From NCBI GenBank assembly GCA_018065205.1, contig JAGHTR010000041.1, positions 1 through 8,275 on the forward strand: DNA of 8,275 nucleotides. Reading direction: 5' to 3'. This stretch comes from Candidatus Colicola caccequi (lineage in GTDB: Bacteria > Bacteroidota > Bacteroidia > Bacteroidales > Paludibacteraceae). Both the position numbers and the translations under genes were made by a program. The stretch's first letter is position 1. The number at the start of each line of letters is the position of its first letter. Shown in pieces: positions 1 to 4,755 of this stretch. The notes under the pieces are model-generated. The model ran no database searches and was not told the DNA's origin. It saw nothing but the letters and a program-made list of their open reading frames with translations.

Positions 1-7
1 CTACTTA

Positions 8-1567
8 TCAACTTTTCTGACTAAACCGAGTTTGCAGCATGCCTAAACTTTGGTCTTCCATTAAGCGAATACCATAGCGTCGGCGCCACTGGTTTTTCAG
101 GCTATGTATCCATCCGCGACACGCATACGCGTATATATACGGGTGCACATATAAAATAAGGTTCTTGCCATGTTCTTGGACTTCGTGGGCAATCTCTTCC
201 TCCAGTTGGTCGGTAAACAGCAACGAAGGTTGGATTTTACCTTTTCCCATACACGTTGGGCACACTTCCATCACATTCACTTCCACCGCGGGGCGCACAC
301 GTTGGCGAGTGATTTGCATCAAACCAAATTTACTGAGTGGCAGCACATTGTGCTTAGCTCGGTCATGCTCCATCAGTTCACGCATGTGTTCATAGAGTTG
401 GTCGTTATGCTCCTTGGTATCCATATCGATAAAGTCGATGATGATGATACCGCCTATATCGCGTAATCGGAGTTGATGAACGATTTCGTCTGCGGCTAAC
501 ATGTTGTACTGAAAGGCATTTTCTTCTTGATCGTCGTAGAGTTTCTTACTGCCGGAATTGACATCGATAGCAAAGAGGGCTTCTGTGCGGTCAATAACCA
601 AGTACCCACCATTCTTAAAACCAACCGTACGTCCAAGTCCCGTCTTCATCTGACGAGTGATGTCGTACTTATCAAAAATAGGTTGTTTGCCTTTATACTG
701 GCGGATAATCTTGACCGATTGCGGAGCGATCATTTCAATGTACTGACGGATTTCGTTATAGACGGCTTCATCATTGACTTGAATGGAATTGAAATCGGGT
801 GTGAACATATCGCGTATAATACCGATTGTTCGTCCCAGTTCCGCCGTTATCAGTCGTACATCCAGATCATGTTTTCCGTCCACTGCGCCTTTTTGTTTAG
901 GTTGTTGCAAGGTACGGATTGTTTCCTCCCATCGTTTAACAAGCAGTTTAAGTTCATTATCCAGTTCCATCACGCGTTTATCTTCGGCGAGTGTTCGTAC
1001 GATGACGCCGAATCCCTGCGGTTTGATAGATTGGATAAGTTGTTTTAAGCGACTGCGTTCACTTTCTTTCTTAATTTTGCTGCTCACCATAACCTTATCG
1101 GCGAATGGTATTAAGACCATGTTACGACCGGCAATACTCAGTTCGGCAGTTAGCCGAGGACCTTTGGTATTGATAGGTTCCTTAATCACTTGTGTAAGCA
1201 GTAAATCACCCACTTTAAGTATGTCAGCTATTTGTCCTTCTTTTCCTACTTCGGGTTGCCGTTTAACGGCAGTGAGGGCAGGTACTTTGCGACGGTCGCT
1301 GACAGCCTTGGTTGTGTATTCACGTAGTGTTAGAAACTCTGAACCTAAATCCAGATAGTGCAGAAAAGCTTCTTTTTCATGACCTACATCCACGAAGACA
1401 GCATTGAGCGCGGGCATTACTTTTTTAACTCGGCCGTAGTAGATATTTCCTACGCTGAAGTTATCTTGGTCTCTTTTTTCCCGATTGATTTCCTGCAAGC
1501 GGTTATCCTCGGTTAGCGCAATGGTTATCTCCTCCGGTTGTACGTCTACAATCAGTTCGCTTTTCAT
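8..1567 (-). CDS. rng: Ribonuclease E/G family endoribonuclease (RNase G type)
   Basis: This is a 519-residue single-strand-specific endoribonuclease of the RNase E/G family, which acts in rRNA maturation and mRNA decay in the cytoplasm. An S1-like RNA-binding region lies near residues 36-145. The catalytic core has the two metal-binding aspartates in AIDVNSG (D335) and IDFIDM (D378). They are 43 residues apart, the same spacing as D303 and D346 of E. coli RNase E. A CPTC zinc-link motif at 436-439 again matches the E. coli spacing. The length fits RNase G, because the long disordered RNase E tail that scaffolds the degradosome is absent. I chose the ATG at 1567 because it begins the family N-terminus MKSELIVDVQPEE; an in-frame TTG 48 nt upstream adds an unconserved stretch. 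The gene starts 96 nt after the small basic-protein gene, with no promoter visible between, so it is probably the last gene of the HU operon. The family assignment is secure; G rather than E is inferred from length. Confidence 0.96.
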   Translation of the reverse strand: MKSELIVDVQPEEITIALTEDNRLQEINREKRDQDNFSVGNIYYGRVKKVMPALNAVFVDVGHEKEAFLHYLDLGSEFLTLREYTTKAVSDRRKVPALTAVKRQPEVGKEGQIADILKVGDLLLTQVIKEPINTKGPRLTAELSIAGRNMVLIPFADKVMVSSKIKKESERSRLKQLIQSIKPQGFGVIVRTLAEDKRVMELDNELKLLVKRWEETIRTLQQPKQKGAVDGKHDLDVRLITAELGRTIGIIRDMFTPDFNSIQVNDEAVYNEIRQYIEMIAPQSVKIIRQYKGKQPIFDKYDITRQMKTGLGRTVGFKNGGYLVIDRTEALFAIDVNSGSKKLYDDQEENAFQYNMLAADEIVHQLRLRDIGGIIIIDFIDMDTKEHNDQLYEHMRELMEHDRAKHNVLPLSKFGLMQITRQRVRPAVEVNVMEVCPTCMGKGKIQPSLLFTDQLEEEIAHEVQEHGKNLILYVHPYIYAYACRGWIHSLKNQWRRRYGIRLMEDQSLGMLQTRFSQKS

Positions 1568-1643
1568 ACTTTCATTAAATAAAATAAGGCCTTGTAGCAG
1601 CCACCTTGCGCCCAAGATAGTTTACGCCACAAAGCCAGTTTAA

Positions 1644-1661
1644 CTTATCGCCAAGCGTAAG
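1644..1661 (-). other. Small imperfect hairpin between the basic-protein gene and rng
   Basis: CTTA and CG(C) at 1644-1651 can pair with GCGTAAG at 1655-1661, with one bulged T (1648) and a three-base loop. It begins two bases after the stop codon of the 29-residue gene. No T-run follows it on the minus strand, so it does not look like an intrinsic terminator. It could be an RNA-processing or stability element ahead of rng, or chance. Confidence 0.2.
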
Positions 1662-1663
1662 GT

Positions 1664-1753
1664 TTACTTATGCTTATGACGATTCTTACGCAAACGTTTC
1701 TTACGTTTGTGCGTAGACATCTTATGTCTCTTATGCTTCTTTCCGTTTGGCAT
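1664..1753 (-). CDS. 29-residue highly basic protein, COX24/AURKAIP1 (mS38-like) family
   Basis: This is an ATG-initiated 29-codon gene beginning MPNGKKHKRHKMSTHK and ending NRHKHK. It has 10 Lys, 5 Arg and 5 His, so 20 of 29 residues are basic, and it has no acidic residue. Short proteins with this MPNGKKxKRHKM start are found across Bacteroidota and are, as I recall, named after the AURKAIP1/COX24 C-terminal domain. That domain occurs in the mitochondrial small-subunit protein mS38 and in a small mycobacterial ribosomal protein (bS22). A ribosomal role is therefore likely, but it is inferred from family resemblance. The gene lies 34 nt after the HU gene and 96 nt before rng on the same strand, consistent with one transcript. 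It is easily missed by gene callers because of its size. The coding call is strong because the peptide pattern is so characteristic; the function is less sure. Confidence 0.88.
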   Translation of the reverse strand: MPNGKKHKRHKMSTHKRKKRLRKNRHKHK

Positions 1754-1787
1754 AATAGTAAAAATTTATAGAGTGAATAATTATTTC

Positions 1788-2066
1788 TTATTTATTGTTT
1801 ACCAGTTCGTTAAACTGTTTAGATGGTCTAAAACCGGCAATTTTATGTTCAGGCACCAAGATAGACTTATGAGCCGACACATTACGAGCATATTTTTCGG
1901 CACGCGTTTTAACAATAAAACTACCAAATCCACGGAGGTACACATTATCCCCCATAGCAACCGATTTTTTAACATTTAGGATGGCAGCTTCTACGACATT
2001 GAGAATGGTACTTTTATCGTAACCAGTCTGGAATGCGATTTGATTAACAAGATCTGCTTTTGTCAT
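1788..2066 (-). CDS. HU/IHF-family DNA-binding protein
   Basis: This is a 92-residue nucleoid-associated protein of the HU/IHF fold, expected to bind and bend DNA as a dimer. The N-terminal helical dimerisation region (MTKADLVNQIAFQTG, residues 1-38) is followed by the family signature VYLRGFGSFIVK (42-53). The beta-arm region (54-76) contains ARNV where classical HU has RNP, so the DNA-intercalating proline is a valine (V63). The C-terminus GFRPSKQFNELVN (78-90) is also typical. The chosen ATG gives the usual HU length; upstream in-frame sequence offers only a TTG and a low-complexity extension across the promoter. The gene is first in the apparent HU, basic-protein, rng operon and is divergent from mutY, with 133 bp between start codons. 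HU versus an IHF subunit cannot be settled from sequence alone, so I give no symbol. Confidence 0.95.
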   Translation of the reverse strand: MTKADLVNQIAFQTGYDKSTILNVVEAAILNVKKSVAMGDNVYLRGFGSFIVKTRAEKYARNVSAHKSILVPEHKIAGFRPSKQFNELVNNK

Positions 2067-2108
2067 ATACCAATAGTGTTTATTTCTCTTTTTCGACGAA
2101 TTAGGGTG

Positions 2109-2140
2109 CAAAGTTACGTAAAATTTCGCATACGTGCAAA
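2109..2140 (-). promoter_or_regulatory. Bacteroidota-type promoter of the HU operon
   Basis: Read on the minus strand, the -33 element TTTG (plus CAAA, 2137-2140) is followed after exactly 20 nt by TAACTTTG (plus CAAAGTTA, 2109-2116). This is a perfect match to the TTTG-N19-21-TAnnTTTG consensus for the primary sigma factor of Bacteroides. Transcription should begin near 2105, giving a leader of about 40 nt before the HU ATG at 2066. An imperfect palindrome occupies the spacer (see the separate entry). Confidence 0.85.
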
Positions 2141-2144
2141 TTTT
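2120..2144. promoter_or_regulatory. Imperfect palindrome (candidate operator) inside the HU promoter
   Basis: The left arm AAAATTT-c-GCA (2120-2130) pairs with the right arm TGC-AAATTTT (2135-2144) around the centre TACG. Ten positions match, with one inserted base in the left arm. It fills most of the space between the -33 and -7 elements and covers the -33, where a bound protein would block RNA polymerase. The bound factor is unknown; autoregulation by a nucleoid protein is one possibility. Confidence 0.4.
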
Positions 2145-2156
2145 GAGCAAAAAAAA

Positions 2157-2188
2157 TTCATTTTTTCAATATTTTTTTGTAATTTTGC
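2157..2188 (+). promoter_or_regulatory. Promoter of mutY with a strong -7 and weak -33
   Basis: The -7 element TAATTTTG (2180-2187), followed by C, fits TAnnTTTG perfectly. At 19-nt spacing the -33 position holds TTCA (2157-2160), only two of four bases matching TTTG. The expected start of transcription, near 2191, lies within about 10 nt of the mutY ATG at 2200, so the transcript would be almost leaderless. A run of A/T tracts directly upstream may compensate for the weak -33. Confidence 0.65.
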
Positions 2189-2199
2189 AGTCGATTTCA

Positions 2200-3192
2200 A
2201 TGAAAAAAGAAATTTTTTATAGTCAATTAGCCGATTGGTACGAGTGCCATCATCGTATCCTGCCGTGGCGTGAGACTCAAGATCCATATTGCATTTGGAT
2301 TTCGGAGATTATTTTGCAGCAGACGCGGGTAGATCAAGGTATGGATTATTACCTTCGGTTCATAGACCGTTTTCCCACCTTAGCGTCCTTAGCCGCAGCG
2401 GAGGAAGATGAGGTTTTGCGTTTATGGCAGGGCTTAGGTTATTACTCGCGTGCCCGCAATATCTATAAGGCGTCACATCAGGTAAGTGAGATGCCTCGCA
2501 CGTACGAAGGGTTACGGCAGATGGCAGGTATTGGCGACTATACGGCCGGAGCGATTGCCAGTTTTGCGTATAACCTGCCCCACCCTGCTTTGGACGGCAA
2601 TGTATATCGTGTTTTGGCTCGTCTTACCGACTGCGAAATGGCTTTTGACACTAGTGCCGGCAAGAAGCATTTTCATCAGGTAGCGGAGGAGTTATTGGAC
2701 CGCGAACATCCGCGGTTATTCAATTCGGCGATTATGGAATTTGGTGCGTTGTACTGCGTGCCGCAGCATCCGGATTGTGAGCATTGTCCGTTGCAGATTT
2801 TCTGCGAGGCTTATCGGCATAATACGGTCGATTTGCTGCCTGTACGCAAACCCCGTCCCAAGGTGCGTGACCGGTACTTCTTGTATTCTATTTATCTAAG
2901 TGATCATCAAACACTTATCCATCAGCGGCAGGGGAATGATATCTGGCGCCATTTATGGGAATTTCCTTTGGAAGAAGTGGATGCGGCTCGTTTTGAGCAA
3001 GAGAGTACGAGGCATGGTCTTGTGCTGACGCATCAACTCAGTCACCAGCGACTGCATGCTATTTTTTCGGTGCATCGGGTGCAACAGTTACCCACCCTTC
3101 CCGACACTCGTGTCGTACGATTAGGCGATTTGGATGACTATGCTTTCAGTCGCTTGACTCTCCGCGCCTTAGAACAACTCCTGCCACATTAG
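2200..3192 (+). CDS. mutY: Adenine DNA glycosylase MutY
   Basis: This 330-residue repair enzyme removes adenine mispaired with 8-oxoguanine, preventing G-to-T transversions. The helix-hairpin-helix glycosylase domain carries catalytic E36 in SEIILQQTRV, the hairpin AGIGDYTAGAI (109-119) and catalytic D132 in LDGNVYRVLAR. A [4Fe-4S] cluster site follows as C186-x6-C193-x2-C196-x5-C202. The MutT-like C-terminal domain, which recognises 8-oxoguanine, runs from about 225 to 325 and keeps an LSH version of the FSH recognition loop (LSHQRLHA). Length is normal for the family. I chose the ATG at 2200 because MKKEIFYSQLADWY aligns with the usual MutY start; an in-frame GTG 66 nt upstream would overlap the promoter. 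The gene is divergent from the HU operon and convergent with ftsZ, so it is probably monocistronic. Confidence 0.97.
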   Translation: MKKEIFYSQLADWYECHHRILPWRETQDPYCIWISEIILQQTRVDQGMDYYLRFIDRFPTLASLAAAEEDEVLRLWQGLGYYSRARNIYKASHQVSEMPRTYEGLRQMAGIGDYTAGAIASFAYNLPHPALDGNVYRVLARLTDCEMAFDTSAGKKHFHQVAEELLDREHPRLFNSAIMEFGALYCVPQHPDCEHCPLQIFCEAYRHNTVDLLPVRKPRPKVRDRYFLYSIYLSDHQTLIHQRQGNDIWRHLWEFPLEEVDAARFEQESTRHGLVLTHQLSHQRLHAIFSVHRVQQLPTLPDTRVVRLGDLDDYAFSRLTLRALEQLLPH

Positions 3193-3194
3193 TC

Positions 3195-3225
3195 AGAGTT
3201 TACGTTTACGTCAATCAGTTCTTGT
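3195..3225 (+). repeat. Intergenic direct repeat, copy 1
   Basis: This copy starts three bases after the mutY stop codon. It matches 3405-3435 at 26 of 31 positions, and the last 28 bases match at 25. The left half is a hexamer ladder (AGAGTT, TACGTT, TACGTC) and the right half ends in AGTTCTTGT. An ACGTCAATC core inside it (3208-3216) recurs exactly at 3438-3446. Confidence 0.8.
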
Positions 3226-3363
3226 TTCTCATTTCTCGCTCAGGCGATTTTATCGTCTCCGAAGAGGTGGTAACACCGATGAGGAGAGGCATGGTGTCCC
3301 CACCCAAACCAGCCAAAATCCTTGCTTTCCGCGGGCTTTGTGTTAGGCTTAGTAGGTCAGTAC

Positions 3364-3385
3364 ATGCTACGGAGATGCTACGGAA
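3364..3385. repeat. 11-bp tandem repeat, two copies
   Basis: ATGCTACGGAG (3364-3374) is followed immediately by ATGCTACGGAA (3375-3385), with 10 of 11 bases identical. It lies between the two copies of the longer direct repeat and looks like a slippage duplication in non-coding DNA. Confidence 0.75.
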
Positions 3386-3404
3386 CTTCAGACGCGCCCC
3401 GATC

Positions 3405-3435
3405 TGCGTTTGCGTTTACGTTAATTAGTTCTTGT
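3405..3435 (+). repeat. Intergenic direct repeat, copy 2
   Basis: This is the second copy of the element at 3195-3225, ending 13 bases before the ftsZ stop codon. Its hexamer ladder reads TGCGTT, TGCGTT, TACGTT. The five differences from copy 1 are scattered single substitutions with no indel, suggesting an old duplication or two members of a wider repeat family. Confidence 0.8.
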
Positions 3436-3448
3436 CCACGTCAATCTA

Positions 3449-4753
3449 TTATCGTCTTGTGCGCATCCAATTGCCAAAAACGCGGCGAGGCTGCTCGGAT
3501 GCCGATGGTGACGCTACCGCAGATACAGCAGGTTCCTGCTCGTCCGTTTGAATCTCATCCAACGTAATGACGATAGAGTCGGAGGATGCTAACTCTGACG
3601 AGGACGTTGACGAGGACTGTTTTTCTTCCTCTTTCTCCGGCTCAAGTTCGACTTGCAGTTCAATCTCTTGCTTAGGCTCGTCTTCCTTAGGCTGCTCGGG
3701 AGCAGGAGTATGTGTGGGCAGGTTATCGTAATTGGCTTTAATCGCCTCCTCCACAGTCGGCTGACCTTCTTTCTCTTGCAGGGACGGAATATCACTTACC
3801 TCATAACCCGTAGCAATCAACGTAACACGTACATCTTCCCCTAATGTCTCATCCAACGAGATACCCCATTGTACATCCACCTCTTCGCCCACTTCCTGCA
3901 CGAAACGATGAATTTGGTCCGTCTCTTGAGTCTGGATAGCATGCTCGGTAGAGCAGTAGAACTGCATAAGTACGCGCTTAGCGCCATGTACATCATTGGT
4001 ATTAACCAACGGCGAATGTAGGGCATTTTGGATAGCATCCGTAATTCGCTGATCTCCACTTGCCTGACCTACATTCATAATCGCCACATGACCGTCCTTA
4101 AGAGTGGCATAGACATCGGCGAAGTCCGTATTGATATAACCGGGAATAGTGATGATTTCGGCAATCGACTTGGCGGCATTGCCCACGACATCATTAGACT
4201 TGCTGAACGCATTGAGCAAATCTAAATCAGGGTATATCTGAGTGAGTTTTTCGTTATTGAACACTAAGATAGCATCCACATGCTCGGCTAATGTAGCTAC
4301 GCCGGTTAGCGCCTTGCGAATCTTAGGTTTACCCTCAAAGGCAAAAGGAATAGTGACGATACCCACCGTCAATATGCCCATTTTCTGCGCTACCTCCGCC
4401 ACAATAGACGTTGCACCGGTACCTGTTCCTCCACCCATACCGGCAGCAAGGAACAGCATCTGAGTGCCGTCATCCAAGGCTTCCTTGATGCGCTCACGAC
4501 TCTCGTCAGCATACTTGGCGGCTTTCTCAGGATTACCTCCGGCACCTAAACCCGGACCGAGTTGCAACTTAGCCGGAACGGAGCAGCGACCAAGGGCCTG
4601 CTTATCGGTGTTACATACCAGGAAGGTAACTCCCTCAATGCCACGTTGATACATGTGATTAACGGCATTACATCCGCCTCCACCTACACCCATCACTTTG
4701 ATGATGGAGTCTTCTTTGATGTCAATTTCTAAAGGAAGCAAATCGTCTGTCAT
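3449..4753 (-). CDS. ftsZ: Cell division GTPase FtsZ
   Basis: This 434-residue tubulin homologue polymerises into the division ring at midcell. The globular domain shows GVGGGGCNAVNHM (22-34), the tubulin signature GGGTGTG (107-113), IPFAFEGK (135-142) and the T7 synergy loop NTDFADV (208-214), whose D210 and D213 complete the GTPase site of the next subunit. The C-terminal GTPase-activating domain ends near residue 345. An acidic, Ser-rich linker (about 346-418) follows. The protein ends VFGNWMRTRR, which I read as a divergent C-terminal peptide with an aromatic-Met-Arg core and a basic tail, where partners such as FtsA would dock. The ATG starts 2 nt after the ftsA stop (TAG-AT-ATG), implying translational coupling. 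It is the last gene of the murC-ftsQ-ftsA-ftsZ operon and is convergent with mutY. Confidence 0.98.
   Translation of the reverse strand: MTDDLLPLEIDIKEDSIIKVMGVGGGGCNAVNHMYQRGIEGVTFLVCNTDKQALGRCSVPAKLQLGPGLGAGGNPEKAAKYADESRERIKEALDDGTQMLFLAAGMGGGTGTGATSIVAEVAQKMGILTVGIVTIPFAFEGKPKIRKALTGVATLAEHVDAILVFNNEKLTQIYPDLDLLNAFSKSNDVVGNAAKSIAEIITIPGYINTDFADVYATLKDGHVAIMNVGQASGDQRITDAIQNALHSPLVNTNDVHGAKRVLMQFYCSTEHAIQTQETDQIHRFVQEVGEEVDVQWGISLDETLGEDVRVTLIATGYEVSDIPSLQEKEGQPTVEEAIKANYDNLPTHTPAPEQPKEDEPKQEIELQVELEPEKEEEKQSSSTSSSELASSDSIVITLDEIQTDEQEPAVSAVASPSASEQPRRVFGNWMRTRR
3596..3619 (-). repeat. In-frame 12-nt tandem repeat in the FtsZ linker
   Basis: TGACGAGGACGT (3596-3607) and TGACGAGGACTG (3608-3619) are adjacent 12-nt units with 10 of 12 bases the same. 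On the coding strand they give the peptide SSST-SSSE within the disordered linker of FtsZ. A multiple-of-three slippage unit here lets linker length change without breaking the frame. Confidence 0.8.
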
Positions 4754-4755
4754 AT

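Larger units (their letters stand above)
3193..3448. other. Convergent mutY-ftsZ intergenic region, 256 bp, no supported gene
   Basis: Both flanking genes end into this stretch, so it should hold the 3' ends of two converging transcripts. I find no gene with family resemblance. A 68-codon plus-strand frame (3222-3428) has only a TTG start and an unrecognisable product whose end is encoded by repeat DNA. The region is less AT-rich than usual for Bacteroidota spacers. It contains a 31-bp direct repeat in two copies, a shorter third echo ending just before the ftsZ stop, and an 11-bp tandem repeat. No convincing terminator is visible; the best candidate is TCGC-TCAG-GCGA followed by TTTT (3236-3251), with only four stem pairs. 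Confidence 0.6.

Noticed and set aside
527..1358. Two long plus-strand open frames (173 and 191 codons) opposite rng
   Set aside because: They overlap each other and lie antisense to a gene with full family motifs. The predicted products have no recognisable domains, so they are best explained as shadows of the rng coding sequence.
1568..1615. N-terminal extension of RNase G from a TTG
   Set aside because: The extra residues resemble translated spacer, and the ATG at 1567 begins the conserved N-terminus.
1688..1714. Bulged hairpin inside the 29-codon gene
   Set aside because: The pairing comes from repeated Lys/Arg codons (AAACG and CGTTT) and can be explained by the peptide composition.
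2134..2199. Upstream GTG start for mutY
   Set aside because: It would place the promoter -7 element inside the coding region and add a Phe-rich stretch translated from A/T tracts; the ATG at 2200 matches the family start.
3236..3251. Possible mutY terminator (TCGC-TCAG-GCGA then TTTT)
   Set aside because: A four-pair stem and four T residues are too weak to call a terminator; kept only as a note in the intergenic entry.
3222..3428. 68-codon plus-strand frame in the mutY-ftsZ spacer
   Set aside because: It has only a TTG start, no domain resemblance, no promoter and a C-terminus encoded by the repeat, so it is not supported as a gene.
3527..3540. Inverted repeat AGCAGG-TT-CCTGCT in the ftsZ 3' coding region
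   Set aside because: The loop is two bases, it lies within codons for EQEPAV, and there is no T-run; likely incidental.
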